A DNA stretch of 64,000 nt from Bacteroidota bacterium (GCA_023417935.1 JAEZDY010000031.1:62001-126000); one strand, 5' to 3'. Positions 17,357 through 27,205 are shown, counted from the stretch's first letter. Notes: generated by a model from the sequence alone, not told the origin. Numbers and translations: made by a program.

Positions 17357-18637
17357 TTACCAATCAATTTTTGTGCGCTTTATTGGCATTGTCATACACC
17401 GACAGCCGCCGCCACCGCGCGATAATTCTGATCCTTCAATTGTAATTACGCAACGCTCATGGTTGTCAATAAAATCCTTACCGCTAATTATATCTTTTGC
17501 ACTGACTATATCAAAGCCTTCTTTACTTAATTCTTCAAGTGTATTTACATTTCTACCATAACCAATGATTTTTCCTGGTTCCAATGCAAAGAAATTAGCG
17601 CCACTATGCCACTGCTCGCGTTCCTGCGTTATGATATCCTTTTTACCACCACAGTTAATGGTTTTGATATTCATTCCCAGCTTCTTAAGTGCTTCAGGAA
17701 TGTTTTCCTCTTCTATAATCTTTACCTTCCCCTCTGCTATTGTAATGTGGATGGTTAGGAAACGGCTGGAGTGCATTATTAGTGGTTCATAAATCATTGC
17801 CAAATCACGATCAACAAAGGTGAATACCATGTCGAGGTGAATGAATGATTCAGGTTCGTAGGGCAGTTCCTGAATTATGAGATGCTTTGTTTGCTTGCTC
17901 TTTTTATAGTGCTCTATAAGGAAGTCAATACCTTTGGGTGTAGTTCTTGACCCTGTTCCAATAAGCAGAATATCTTCCCGCGCTACGAGGAAGTCGCCTC
18001 CTTCAAAGCTAAATTCTTTGCAAAGGTTACTACTTGCTTGTGCATTTACTGTTTGTGTTTCAAACAGAGGATGGTAATCAAAGATGGCTTCCATTATAAG
18101 GGCTTCCCTGTCGCGAACTCTACTTGCCATTTTACTGATGAATATTTCTTCTCCAACGGCTATTGAAGCATCGCGTGTAAAGAAGAAGTTATGTAATGGT
18201 TCAAGGTCAAAACGGTCTTTGCTAAGGAACTTTGACAAATTGTCGCGGTTAAGCTCAACTCCTTCAATCAAAGCAATGGCAAGTGATGCAGCATCCATTA
18301 CCAATAATTTTTCTCTGATACGGTTAACACGCTCATGATCACAGATTCTGTGAACAAGTCCATTTTTTACTTTTTCATTCTTGAGTATATCAATCAAGAG
18401 GTCACGCACCTGATATGTAGCAGTGTATTTTTCAAGAACACCTTTGAACTGATTGTATTCGTGAGTAGCTACCTCAAGGTTAAGAATGTCACTATATAGG
18501 GCTTTCTGAACAGTTTCAGGTGTCATATTTTCCACTTCACTACCGGGTGAATGCAGAATTACACCCTCGAGTTTTCCGATCTCGGAGTTAACGTAAGTTG
18601 CAATTTTTGTTGCAGGTACTAAACTTAATGTGGCCAT
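17357..18637 (-). CDS. arcA: Arginine deiminase
   Basis: Hydrolyses free arginine to citrulline and ammonia. The 426-residue chain shows the deiminase set: FTRDAS, FEGGDFLV, the catalytic His in FIHLDMVFT, and the C-terminal nucleophile in RGGGGCRCMTMP (Cys414). In the usual enzyme the residue two before the nucleophile is Pro; here it is a second cysteine, Cys412. No arcB (ornithine transcarbamylase) or arcC (carbamate kinase) is nearby, so this is not a standard ADI operon. It starts four bases after queG ends. Family assignment is firm; that it fully degrades arginine for energy is not supported by context. Confidence 0.9.
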   Translation of the reverse strand: MATLSLVPATKIATYVNSEIGKLEGVILHSPGSEVENMTPETVQKALYSDILNLEVATHEYNQFKGVLEKYTATYQVRDLLIDILKNEKVKNGLVHRICDHERVNRIREKLLVMDAASLAIALIEGVELNRDNLSKFLSKDRFDLEPLHNFFFTRDASIAVGEEIFISKMASRVRDREALIMEAIFDYHPLFETQTVNAQASSNLCKEFSFEGGDFLVAREDILLIGTGSRTTPKGIDFLIEHYKKSKQTKHLIIQELPYEPESFIHLDMVFTFVDRDLAMIYEPLIMHSSRFLTIHITIAEGKVKIIEEENIPEALKKLGMNIKTINCGGKKDIITQEREQWHSGANFFALEPGKIIGYGRNVNTLEELSKEGFDIVSAKDIISGKDFIDNHERCVITIEGSELSRGGGGCRCMTMPIKRTKIDW

Positions 18638-18641
18638 TATA

Positions 18642-19574
18642 CTACTTTGAAAGGGTTACAAAATTAATGCTATTTTTTAACTTATTGAATCCGGCTCTTT
18701 TAAGGGCTGAATTGCCAAATATTTCATTGAACAGTGGCTTGTTAAGTAGCTGCCAGTCGCCTGCGGTCCATTCTGTCCAATTGCCTGAGGGTTTAAACTC
18801 ATTAATGTTATGTTTAATGGAAAACTTATTCCAGGGGCATACATCCTGACAGATATCGCATCCGAAAATCCAGTCTTTATATTGCCCTTTGAAAGCATTC
18901 TCTATTTCATCTTTTAGTTCAATTGTCAGGTATGATATGCACTTGTTTGCATCTATTGTCTTATTGTTGGTGATTGCCTGCGTAGGGCAGGAGTCAATGC
19001 ACCGGGTGCAATCACCGCAGTAGTTACCCCCAAAAGGCATGTCATATTCAGGTTCCAGGTCGCAGATGATTTCAGCCAAAAAATAGAATGAGCCTGTTTT
19101 GCGACTAATAAGCATCGAGTTTTTGCCAATCCAGCCAATTCCTGCACGTACAGCCCAAGCCCTGTCAAGCACAGGGGCTGAGTCAACAAATACCCTGAAA
19201 TTGAAGACACCGGTTTTTTCCTGTATGGCTTCCACCATGTTAAATAGTTTATCTTTTATTACAAAGTGGTAGTCAATATTCCATGCATACTTTGAAACTT
19301 TCAGCGTTGATATATACTCAGCATCATGCCCGGGGAAGTAGTTCATCATTACTGAAATGACTGTTTTTGCTCCGTCAACCAATAACCTGGGATCAAGCCT
19401 TTTCTCAAAGTGGTTCTCCATATATTGCATACGGCCATTCATGTTCTTTGAAAGCCATTCAACCAACCGCGGTTCATGATCATCAAGCCGCTCAGCCCTG
19501 GCAATGCCACAATGGCTGAAACCCCTTAACAGGGCCTCCTCCTTTATGAATTGATTCAACTGCGCGCGTGTCAT
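18642..19574 (-). CDS. queG: Epoxyqueuosine reductase
   Basis: Reduces epoxyqueuosine to queuosine in tRNA, using a cobalamin and two [4Fe-4S] clusters. The 310-residue protein has the family segment RAWAVRAGIGWIGKNSMLI and two cluster motifs, CGDCTRCIDSCPT (first) and CDICQDVCPWN (second). It is the short form without the C-terminal HEAT region found in some QueG proteins. It is the first gene of the queG-arcA-M16 unit; the link with the two downstream genes looks positional rather than functional. Confidence 0.95.
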   Translation of the reverse strand: MTRAQLNQFIKEEALLRGFSHCGIARAERLDDHEPRLVEWLSKNMNGRMQYMENHFEKRLDPRLLVDGAKTVISVMMNYFPGHDAEYISTLKVSKYAWNIDYHFVIKDKLFNMVEAIQEKTGVFNFRVFVDSAPVLDRAWAVRAGIGWIGKNSMLISRKTGSFYFLAEIICDLEPEYDMPFGGNYCGDCTRCIDSCPTQAITNNKTIDANKCISYLTIELKDEIENAFKGQYKDWIFGCDICQDVCPWNKFSIKHNINEFKPSGNWTEWTAGDWQLLNKPLFNEIFGNSALKRAGFNKLKNSINFVTLSK

Positions 19575-19784
19575 ATTTTGTATTGTTAATGTAATGATTA
19601 TAAGGTATTCAGATTAGCAATAGGTTTTGAGAAATGATAGTTTGGACTGTTAATTTTTTTTATGATTAATAAAATTAATTGGGATATTTAATAGTGTATT
19701 CCAAAAGGATAAGTTAATATCGACTTCCTGCCTTTGTTAGATAATATCAGGTCAGGAAAACTAAATAACTAATCCGATATATTA

Positions 19785-20810
19785 TTAGAACAGGAGCTCG
19801 GGTTGAACACCAGGCCTTGTTTTACCTAAGTGAGTGTAGGCCAGTGGTGTTACTTCACGTCCCCGAGGAGTTCGCATAAGATAACCCTCCTGTATTAGAA
19901 AAGGTTCATATACTTCTTCAATGGTACCTGAGTCCTCTCCAACAGCAGTAGAAATGGTTGTAAGACCTACAGGGCCTCCCCGGAATTTATCAATAATGGT
20001 GGATAGGATTTTATTATCCATCTCATCTAATCCATTCTTATCAACCTGAAGTGCTTTTAAGCTATATTGTGATATATCAAGGTCAATTGAGCCATTGCCT
20101 TTTATCTGGGCAAAGTCGCGCACCCTTCTAAGCAATAGGTTAGCTATTCGTGGTGTGCCTCTGCTTCGCCTGGCAATTTCAGAAGCTGCTTCAGAAGTAA
20201 TTCCTATCTTCAGGATACTTGCTGATCGTTCAATAATATGATGCAAGGTTGCTGCGTCATAGTATGATAAACGGGCATTAATTCCAAAGCGTGAACGTAA
20301 TGGGGCAGTTAATAATCCTGAACGGGTTGTTGCACCCACAAGCGTAAAGGGACTTAATGATATCTGCACGCTGCGGGCATTGGGACCCGTTTCAATCATT
20401 ATGTCAATACGGAAATCCTCCATGGCAGAGTAAAGATATTCTTCAACCACGGGACTTAAACGATGAATCTCATCAATGAAGAGCACATCATTAGGCTCAA
20501 GGTTAGTTAGAATTCCTGCCAGGTCACCTGGTTTATCAAGCACCGGGCCTGAGGTTATTCGTATATTAACACCCAGCTCATTAGCAATAATATGTGAAAG
20601 AGTTGTTTTTCCCAATCCCGGAGGTCCATGTAAAAGTACATGGTCAAGTGATTCCCCTCTAAGCCTTGCAGCCTTAACAAACACCTTAAGGTTGTCCACC
20701 ACACCTTGCTGACCGGAAAAGTCAGTAAAATCAGATGGGCGTAATACCTTCTCAAGTTCACGCTCTGTTGCGCTTAATTGCTCAGGTGCTGCATTAAGGT
20801 TATTATTCAT
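19785..20810 (-). CDS. ruvB: Holliday junction branch migration helicase RuvB
   Basis: The AAA+ motor of the RuvAB complex, which moves Holliday junctions during recombination repair. The 341-residue chain has Walker A (LLHGPPGLGKTTLS), Walker B (VLFIDEIHRLS), the sensor/arginine-finger region GATTRSGLLTAPLRSRF, and the C-terminal winged helix with TPRGREVTPLAYTHLG. A -7 element lies at 20861-20868. The flanking regions 19575-19784 and 20811-21051 show no further gene. ruvA and ruvC are not adjacent. Confidence 0.97.
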   Translation of the reverse strand: MNNNLNAAPEQLSATERELEKVLRPSDFTDFSGQQGVVDNLKVFVKAARLRGESLDHVLLHGPPGLGKTTLSHIIANELGVNIRITSGPVLDKPGDLAGILTNLEPNDVLFIDEIHRLSPVVEEYLYSAMEDFRIDIMIETGPNARSVQISLSPFTLVGATTRSGLLTAPLRSRFGINARLSYYDAATLHHIIERSASILKIGITSEAASEIARRSRGTPRIANLLLRRVRDFAQIKGNGSIDLDISQYSLKALQVDKNGLDEMDNKILSTIIDKFRGGPVGLTTISTAVGEDSGTIEEVYEPFLIQEGYLMRTPRGREVTPLAYTHLGKTRPGVQPELLF

Positions 20811-20860
20811 GAAAATTATCGTTGTACTATATAACTAATTGAAGAACTGGAACTTTGCTC

Positions 20861-20868
20861 CAAAGCTA
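20861..20868 (-). promoter_or_regulatory. -7 element (TAGCTTTG) of ruvB
   Basis: A TAnnTTTG match on the minus strand, about 50 bases before the ruvB start. It lies inside a short inverted repeat (AACTTTGCTCCAAAGCT), which might be an operator or chance. Confidence 0.5.
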
Positions 20869-21051
20869 GACTGCAAATTTAGCTATTTTATTGATATGTT
20901 CAGGGTAGAGTTAGCCAATAGATGTATTTTCAACTCCATTGACAGGAATACTGATAAAGATTCAAGTGTATTTTCAGCTCTTTTTATAATGCCATTACGA
21001 CATCTTCAGAGTAATTTCATAAAAAGTTGGGCGAAGTCATTTGTCGGCATA

Positions 21052-21438
21052 TTAAATGAACTTTCTTGTAATTACAAAACCGGCAATTGCTAAAGCAATG
21101 CCTAAAATAATATGAATAAATATGTTAATAGTAAATGCGGCATATTGTTTGTCAAACAGTAGGATCATATTGTCCTGACTTAAAGTGGAAAAGGTAGTGA
21201 AAGCTCCTAAAAAACCGGTTACACATAAATAAAACCCCGCATGATTTCGTGAGAGGAATGTGAATTTGAGCGATAGTGCCAGTAATATGCCAACAAGCAG
21301 GCTGCCTGCTAAATTCACAACCATTGTTCCCCATGGGAAACCAGTTCTATGGTATATGTCATGTGTTAATTGTAGGACAAGGAATCGGGTCACAGCACCA
21401 GCCATGCCTCCGATAGCAACATAGAAAAAGGTATGCAT
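21052..21438 (-). CDS. crcB: Fluoride ion channel CrcB/Fluc
   Basis: A small four-helix membrane protein of 128 residues that exports fluoride as an antiparallel dimer. Motifs are NLAGSLLVGILLA and the signature GFLGAFTTFSTLS, with the central Phe-rich pore segment. Its ATG overlaps the TGA of the upstream histidine kinase gene (ATGA), so it is translated from the same message. No fluoride riboswitch was recognised in front of the kinase gene. Confidence 0.93.
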   Translation of the reverse strand: MHTFFYVAIGGMAGAVTRFLVLQLTHDIYHRTGFPWGTMVVNLAGSLLVGILLALSLKFTFLSRNHAGFYLCVTGFLGAFTTFSTLSQDNMILLFDKQYAAFTINIFIHIILGIALAIAGFVITRKFI

Positions 21439-23666
21439 CAGGCTTGATTAAAATTTAAATCGACGGGCAAATATACATCAAAGGTTGAACCTTCATTTTC
21501 TTTTGAATAGGCCATAATCCTTCCCTTGTGGTTTTCAACTATTTTATGGCAAATGGCTAACCCAATACCAACTCCGGGAAATGTATTGGTATCATGTAAT
21601 CGCTGGAAAATCATGAACATCTTGTCGCTGTATTCATTTTTGAATCCAATGCCATTATCTGTGAACTTTAGTAGGTAGTATTTATTATCGGATGCTGGTG
21701 TGTCATGTACTTTTATTCCTTCCGATTTGGAACAGGTAATTTTTATGTCGGGAGTTTTCCGGCTAAACTTAATGGAGTTGCTTACCAGGTTCATAAATAA
21801 TTGATACATCTGTGAAGGATCGCAATTGATAGTAGGTAATTTGTCGACTGAAATAACTGCATTTTTCTCCTGAATTTGAGTGTCAAGATCAGCTTGCACT
21901 TTTTTAAATATTGCATTTAAGTCAACTCGCTGTAATATTGTTTCACTAACCTGCAAATGGGAATACTTTGTAATGCTTATAATCAGGTCTGACATTCTGG
22001 TCGCTGAGGCTCTTATTTTCCTGAGATCATTTAAGGTTGCTTTGTTATCAGTAGATCTTTCAATAAGCTTGTTTGAAAATATCTGAATTTTCCGAAGAGG
22101 CTCTTGCAAATCATGACTAGATATGAAGGTGAAATGCTTTAACTGCTCGTTTGCTCGTTTTAGTTCCTGAATGTAATTATTGATCTCTCTTTTTGCTTTT
22201 ACCTGTTCATCAATATTGTGAAGTATTATAACGACACCATAAACGATACCAACATTGTTTTTTAGCGGGATAACATAGGAATCAAGGTATCTTCTTAGAG
22301 TGTTACTATAATATTCTTTGCGCACAAATGTATCGCCTTGTAGAGCTCTTTCAATGCCCGTGAGATCAAAATCGTAATAATTATCTTTTAAAATGTCATT
22401 CGTTAAACTTTTTCCAATAATGCTCTCATTGGAATTGGTGTAATTAAAGAAAGCACTGTTTGCGGAGGTTATTCTTAATTGATCATCAACAGTAACGATA
22501 GCATCAACAAGAGAGTTGAACACGGTAAAAGCATAGTTTTTACGTTCATCAAGCTCTTTATTACGTTCATTTAATAATTCTATAGTCTTTTTTAATTCTT
22601 GCTCAGCCATTTTAATATTGCTGATATCCCTTCCATTAAGCGTAACCCCATCATTATGTTTTGAAAGCAGTATTTCATACCATCCACCTACTTTGCCATC
22701 ATGTGGATAATAGAACTCAAAAAATTCAGATATTCCGGTTTCTGTAACGGAGATCAAATGGCTATAAAAGTCTGTTGATTTTAATTTCGGGTAGAGATCA
22801 GAAACTTTTGATCCAACTATATCCTCCGGACTACCACCTCCAAGAACACCAAGTTTTCCGCTGGCGAAAAGAACCCTAAAGTCTTCAATTTTACCCTGTC
22901 GGTTACGTATAGCCTCATAAAGAAGAATTCCATTGGGATTAGTTTCGAGAAGGGATTTCAAGAAGTGTTGTGATTGGGCTAATGACCTGTTAGCGAGTTC
23001 AAGACTAAAATTGGAGTCTTCATAATTTCTTTGCAGTTTTTTACTCACCTGCAACTGGCTGGCCAGCGAAAAATATGAAACTAACAGAATGATGAGGAAA
23101 AAGCCAATTAGAATCAGGATTGTAACAGGTGCAGTATTAATATTTTTCTTTAGTGATGCATTGATATTTTTGATTTGATTATTCTCGTGGGCCAACATTT
23201 TGCCAGCAGTTGATCTGTATTCTTCAATAACTTCAGGTGATGTCTTAAGTACTCGATTTTGAAATGTAGTATCATTATTAGTTAATAGCATATTCAAATC
23301 GTAAGTCCTATTCTGATATAGATTGAAGAGGCTTTTAAAATAGTATTGTTCAGTGGGATGATTTACAATTGCCTTTTCAATTTGTTCAAATATTTCAGGT
23401 TGTGCAGCAAGTGCCTTCTCCCTGACTCTTAAAAAAAGAGGATCTTTTAAATGAACATATCCCCTTGTAGAGGATTCTATGTCTTTAAAATTGGAAAACG
23501 AATTAAGGATCAACGCCTTATTGTTGGTGTGTTCATAGAGTAATCTGCTGGTTTTTGAGATTGCATTGATCCTCATGAATGCTTCAGCAGCAAGTATAAA
23601 CAAAAGAACAGAGATGCCTAAAAACACAAATTTAAGAATCCTTAAGTCAACGTTTAATGGTTTCAT
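21438..23666 (-). CDS. Sensor histidine kinase with CHASE3-like sensor and PAS domains
   Basis: A protein of 742 residues. Two transmembrane helices (near residues 13-34 and 166-190 of the chain) flank a helical periplasmic sensor of CHASE3 type (EHTNNKALILNSFSNFKDIESSTRGYV). Then come two PAS-like modules (ETNPNGILLYEA and NSLVDAIVTVDDQLRITSAN), a HisKA box with the phosphoacceptor His in FISSHDLQEPLRKI, and an HATPase domain with NLVSNSIKFS, FTDNGIGF and GVGIGLAICHKIV. No receiver partner gene is adjacent, so it may signal to an orphan regulator. The ATG at 23666 is chosen over a GTG at 23687. It sits between a Usp gene (39 bases upstream) and crcB (overlapping). Confidence 0.9.
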   Translation of the reverse strand: MKPLNVDLRILKFVFLGISVLLFILAAEAFMRINAISKTSRLLYEHTNNKALILNSFSNFKDIESSTRGYVHLKDPLFLRVREKALAAQPEIFEQIEKAIVNHPTEQYYFKSLFNLYQNRTYDLNMLLTNNDTTFQNRVLKTSPEVIEEYRSTAGKMLAHENNQIKNINASLKKNINTAPVTILILIGFFLIILLVSYFSLASQLQVSKKLQRNYEDSNFSLELANRSLAQSQHFLKSLLETNPNGILLYEAIRNRQGKIEDFRVLFASGKLGVLGGGSPEDIVGSKVSDLYPKLKSTDFYSHLISVTETGISEFFEFYYPHDGKVGGWYEILLSKHNDGVTLNGRDISNIKMAEQELKKTIELLNERNKELDERKNYAFTVFNSLVDAIVTVDDQLRITSANSAFFNYTNSNESIIGKSLTNDILKDNYYDFDLTGIERALQGDTFVRKEYYSNTLRRYLDSYVIPLKNNVGIVYGVVIILHNIDEQVKAKREINNYIQELKRANEQLKHFTFISSHDLQEPLRKIQIFSNKLIERSTDNKATLNDLRKIRASATRMSDLIISITKYSHLQVSETILQRVDLNAIFKKVQADLDTQIQEKNAVISVDKLPTINCDPSQMYQLFMNLVSNSIKFSRKTPDIKITCSKSEGIKVHDTPASDNKYYLLKFTDNGIGFKNEYSDKMFMIFQRLHDTNTFPGVGIGLAICHKIVENHKGRIMAYSKENEGSTFDVYLPVDLNFNQA

Positions 23667-23705
23667 CTCTGTTGCTTTTAAACTCACTCAAAGCCCACTG
23701 TTGAG

Positions 23706-24557
23706 CTAGAGTCCTAATGAAATAGGTATTTCCATAGGATGTATGCTCAAAACTGGAATAGGTGAGTGGTGAACCATTTGCTGGGCATACGGTCCTAACC
23801 AGATATTTGTTGCCGTTTTTTCCTGTTCTGTCATTATTCCTATAAGGTTTGCATCAATTTTCTTTGCATAATCCATGGTAGCAGTGCTTATGCTGTCAAC
23901 ATCCATTTCTATTATCTGATGTTTTACTTTATTTTTCTGGAAGTAAGTGGCCGACTGCTTGGCATAGCTTTTTACATATTCTCTTACCTGATCAACATTG
24001 GTAGTATACATAACCAGAATATGGACTTCAGCATCGAACATAGCTGCCAGATCAGAGATAAAAGGAACCTTCTGTCTTGTTTCCGGGGTGCTGTCAAGTG
24101 GCATTACTATTTTATCGAGATGACGCTCAATAGGAATGCCTGCTCTGATAGTAATAACCGGGCATGGTGCTGAAGTGACAATTTTATTAGCATTGCTGCC
24201 AATCCAAAATTCTTCAAATCCTGATGATCCATGAGTGCCGGCAACAATTAACCATACATCAGATTCTTTAGCTTGATTTACCACCTCTTTGTATACCTTT
24301 CCTTCCCTTATGATATAGTCAATCTTATTATCGGGAAGTTGTGGACTATATTTTGCAATTAATCGACTGAATTGATGCTCAACCTCTTCAAGTAAATCAT
24401 CTGACAGGTCAGAAGAGAGTATTGTTTTAGTTGTGTTGGGATTATTGACCCAGAGCAACAATAAGTTAGATTTTGAAACACGGGCAATGGTAATTGCGTG
24501 CTCAAGTGCATTGATGGAACAATCGGAGAAGTCAATTGCTGATAGGATTGTTTTCAT
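23706..24557 (-). CDS. Universal stress protein, two UspA domains
   Basis: A cytoplasmic protein of 283 residues with tandem UspA folds. The first (about 1-145) has the start MKTILSAIDFSDCSINALEHA and the ATP-type loop GTHGSSGFEEFWIGSNANKIV. The second (about 150-283) has a more divergent loop, GIMTEQEKTATNIWLGPYAQQMVHHSPIPVLSI. Close in sequence to the Usp protein encoded at 25067-25915, so the two are probably duplicates. Lies upstream of the histidine kinase gene. Confidence 0.88.
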   Translation of the reverse strand: MKTILSAIDFSDCSINALEHAITIARVSKSNLLLLWVNNPNTTKTILSSDLSDDLLEEVEHQFSRLIAKYSPQLPDNKIDYIIREGKVYKEVVNQAKESDVWLIVAGTHGSSGFEEFWIGSNANKIVTSAPCPVITIRAGIPIERHLDKIVMPLDSTPETRQKVPFISDLAAMFDAEVHILVMYTTNVDQVREYVKSYAKQSATYFQKNKVKHQIIEMDVDSISTATMDYAKKIDANLIGIMTEQEKTATNIWLGPYAQQMVHHSPIPVLSIHPMEIPISLGL

Positions 24558-24658
24558 AGTGTTAGTGGATTATTTTCATGCTAATATATGGAAATAACAA
24601 ATGCTAGTCAACAAAATTGCAGCTAAAAATATAAATTAAGAGTAAAGTATTGGTTTAA

Positions 24659-25060
24659 TTAATCAATAGGAGGGGGATTAATAAAGTCATTAGTCGCAAA
24701 GGCGTTTGGATATTCAATTTGAATTCTGCGCAGAAAGCCCTCAGCCTCAAGCCTTGACCTGAAATCGCCAACACGAACACGGTAATAAGGCTCCTTAAAT
24801 GAGAGATATGCTTCGGTTTCAGGATAACGTTCATTGAAATGCCTTAACGCATCAGAAGCCTTCTTCTTTGAACTGGCACCTGAGTCAAAGAATATTTGTA
24901 TTCTCCAGCCAGTGAGTGTGAATTGGTGACGATTGAGAAATACATGCTTGTCAACCAGAAGATCAACCTTTTTATCCTGTATAAGTTCAGCTTGTTCATT
25001 TTGGGCATGAACAGAAGAAATAATTAATACAAGCAAAAGAGTAGTTATCAAGCGATACAT
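24659..25060 (-). CDS. Small exported SPOR-domain protein
   Basis: A protein of 133 residues with a signal peptide (MYRLITTLLLVLIISSVHAQ) and one SPOR-type domain: WRIQIFFDSGASSKKKASDALRHF, then EPYYRVRVGDFRSRLEAEGFLRRI. SPOR domains bind denuded peptidoglycan at division sites. No other domain is present. It starts six bases after the stop of a Usp gene, an uncommon partner, and may simply share its promoter. Confidence 0.85.
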   Translation of the reverse strand: MYRLITTLLLVLIISSVHAQNEQAELIQDKKVDLLVDKHVFLNRHQFTLTGWRIQIFFDSGASSKKKASDALRHFNERYPETEAYLSFKEPYYRVRVGDFRSRLEAEGFLRRIQIEYPNAFATNDFINPPPID

Positions 25061-25066
25061 AGTAGT

Positions 25067-25915
25067 TTATCTGGTAGATATTTCATAAATCTCCTTGGGC
25101 TGTATACTTAACACAGGGATTTGGGAATAGTTCACCATTTGCTGGGCAAATGGGCCTAACAAAATATTGCTCGCATTGGTCTCTTGCTCAGTCATAATGG
25201 CAATAAGATCAGCATCTACAAACTGAGCATATTCAAGTGTGGCGTTTGTAATATTTTCAGCATGCCGGGTGTTCACACTGTAGTTTATTCCTGCTTCACT
25301 TATGATTCTTTGAGCCATCAGAGCACTGTTTTCTACCCTTCGTTGCATTGATTTTAAAGTGGTTGCATATATGGCTACCAGGTGAATGTCAGCTCCGAAT
25401 GATTTGGCCAGCTGAACGGCATAAGGTACTTTTTGGCGCGTGTCGGCTGAACTGTCAATTGGTAAGACTATACTGCGAATACCTTCTGGTTTTATTCTGA
25501 AATCATATCTTACAGTAATCACTGGACATGGAGCATATGACACTATACGATAAGCATTGCTTCCAATCCAAAATTCCTCATAGCCTGTAACGCCATGTGT
25601 GCCAGCAATAATCAATTCTGCATTTATTGCCTTGGCCTGAGCGGCAATCTCCTGGTACACTTTACCTTTGCGCAATTTGCAGGTAAGTTTACCATACAAA
25701 AGTGAATCACTTTTTGCCTTCATTAATTCATCAAAATTCCTGACCGCCTCATCCTTATACTGGTTGACCTCACTATTGAGTGAATCATGGTTAACCTTGC
25801 TATTTACCCATACCATCATAAGATTACTCTTGAGATGATTTGCAAATGCAATAGCGTAATCAAGTGCATGTATTGATCCCTGGGAAAAATCGATGGCAAC
25901 TATGATATCTTTCAT
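25067..25915 (-). CDS. Universal stress protein, two UspA domains
   Basis: A protein of 282 residues: a first UspA domain starting MKDIIVAIDFSQGSIHALDYA with the loop GTHGVTGYEEFWIGSNAYRIV, and a second divergent domain ending MVNYSQIPVLSIQPKE. Paralogue of the protein encoded at 23706-24557. First gene of a minus-strand run of Usp, SPOR, Usp, kinase and crcB genes. A weak -7-like TACCTTAG lies at 25942-25949. Confidence 0.88.
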   Translation of the reverse strand: MKDIIVAIDFSQGSIHALDYAIAFANHLKSNLMMVWVNSKVNHDSLNSEVNQYKDEAVRNFDELMKAKSDSLLYGKLTCKLRKGKVYQEIAAQAKAINAELIIAGTHGVTGYEEFWIGSNAYRIVSYAPCPVITVRYDFRIKPEGIRSIVLPIDSSADTRQKVPYAVQLAKSFGADIHLVAIYATTLKSMQRRVENSALMAQRIISEAGINYSVNTRHAENITNATLEYAQFVDADLIAIMTEQETNASNILLGPFAQQMVNYSQIPVLSIQPKEIYEISTR

Positions 25916-26017
25916 GGCCTTATAAGCTATTGTTAAAGGGGCTAAGGTATAAAGAATAATTCAAATAACCGTTATAGCTCATCATTTCAATCTAACAATT
26001 ATTAAACAATTGAAAGC

Positions 26018-27205
26018 TTAATAAAGCATTTTGTTAAAAGGAAATCGCTTGATGTGAATGGCATAAACTTCATCATAAAGTTCTTTCTTGAGTTCCTCAA
26101 TGTTTGTTTTCTGTTTAGCTGAGATGAAAACTGCAGGTGCATTTGCCTTTGCGATCCATGTTTTTTTCAAGTCATCAAGTGTTATATTCTCTGAGGTTGG
26201 TTCACTCAGGTCACTTTCTTCTTTTTGGACATGAGAGTATGCGTCAATCTTGTTGAATACCATCATCATTGGCTTGTCTGAAGCTTTTATTTCAGATAGA
26301 GTTTGTGAAACGACTGCAATCTGTTCTTCAAAATCAGGATGAGAAATATCAACGATATGAAGCAGAAGGTCAGCTTCACGCACTTCATCAAGTGTTGACT
26401 TGAATGATTCAACCAATCCGTGAGGTAATTTTCTTATAAACCCAACGGTATCAGTGAGCAGGAAAGGGAGATTTTCAATTACAACTTTACGCACTGTTGT
26501 ATCGAGTGTTGCAAAAAGCTTGTTTTCAGCAAAAACATCTGACTTGCTAAGCAGGTTCATGAGTGTTGATTTCCCAACGTTGGTATAACCTATCAAGGCC
26601 ACGCGCACCATTTTTTCGCGGCCACTTCGCTGAGTAATTTTCTGCTTATCAATTATTTCAAGCTGTTTCTTTAGTAATGTTATTCTATCTCGTATAATAC
26701 GGCGGTCAGTTTCAATTTCCTTTTCACCTGGTCCCCTCATGCCAATACCCCCTCTTTGTTTTTCAAGATGCGTCCACATTCTCGACAGCCGAGGCAACAA
26801 ATATTCATATTGAGCCAGTTCAACCTGTGTGCGGGCAGTGGCAGTGCGCGCACGGCGGGCGAAGATATCTAGTATGAGGTTTGTTCTGTCGAGTACCTTA
26901 CATTCAAGTTCACGTTCAATGTTGCGAAGCTGCGATGAGCCAAGTTCATCATCAAACACAACTGTACCAATACCTTCAGCTGTTATGAATTGTTTAATTT
27001 CATTCAGTTTACCTGAACCAATAAAGGTGCGGGAATCAGGCTTATCAAGCTTCTGTATGAAACGCTTACCCGGAATACCGCCCGCCGTTTCAACAAGAAA
27101 TGCAAGCTCATCCATAGTTTCTTTAACCCTGCCTTCATCCTGCTTATTTGTAATAAGCCCCACCAGCACTGCTTGTTCAGGTTGTACGTTGTGTTCTATC
27201 ATCAT
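26018..27205 (-). CDS. hflX: GTPase HflX
   Basis: Ribosome-associated GTPase that splits stalled 70S or 50S complexes under stress. The 395-residue chain has an N-terminal HflX domain, a basic linker with the RGGIGMRGPGEKEIETDRR signature, and a G domain: GYTNVGKSTLMNLL (G1), DTTVRK (G2), DTVGFIRKLP (G3), NKID (G4). The C-terminal part is ordinary for the family. No adjacent hfq is seen. Confidence 0.95.
   Translation of the reverse strand: MMIEHNVQPEQAVLVGLITNKQDEGRVKETMDELAFLVETAGGIPGKRFIQKLDKPDSRTFIGSGKLNEIKQFITAEGIGTVVFDDELGSSQLRNIERELECKVLDRTNLILDIFARRARTATARTQVELAQYEYLLPRLSRMWTHLEKQRGGIGMRGPGEKEIETDRRIIRDRITLLKKQLEIIDKQKITQRSGREKMVRVALIGYTNVGKSTLMNLLSKSDVFAENKLFATLDTTVRKVVIENLPFLLTDTVGFIRKLPHGLVESFKSTLDEVREADLLLHIVDISHPDFEEQIAVVSQTLSEIKASDKPMMMVFNKIDAYSHVQKEESDLSEPTSENITLDDLKKTWIAKANAPAVFISAKQKTNIEELKKELYDEVYAIHIKRFPFNKMLY

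Noticed and set aside
17357..18637. Full ADI energy operon
   Set aside because: Neighbours are queG and an M16 peptidase; no arcB, arcC or arginine-ornithine antiporter gene is present.
21052..21500. Fluoride riboswitch controlling crcB
   Set aside because: crcB overlaps the kinase gene directly, leaving no leader, and no riboswitch-like fold was recognised.
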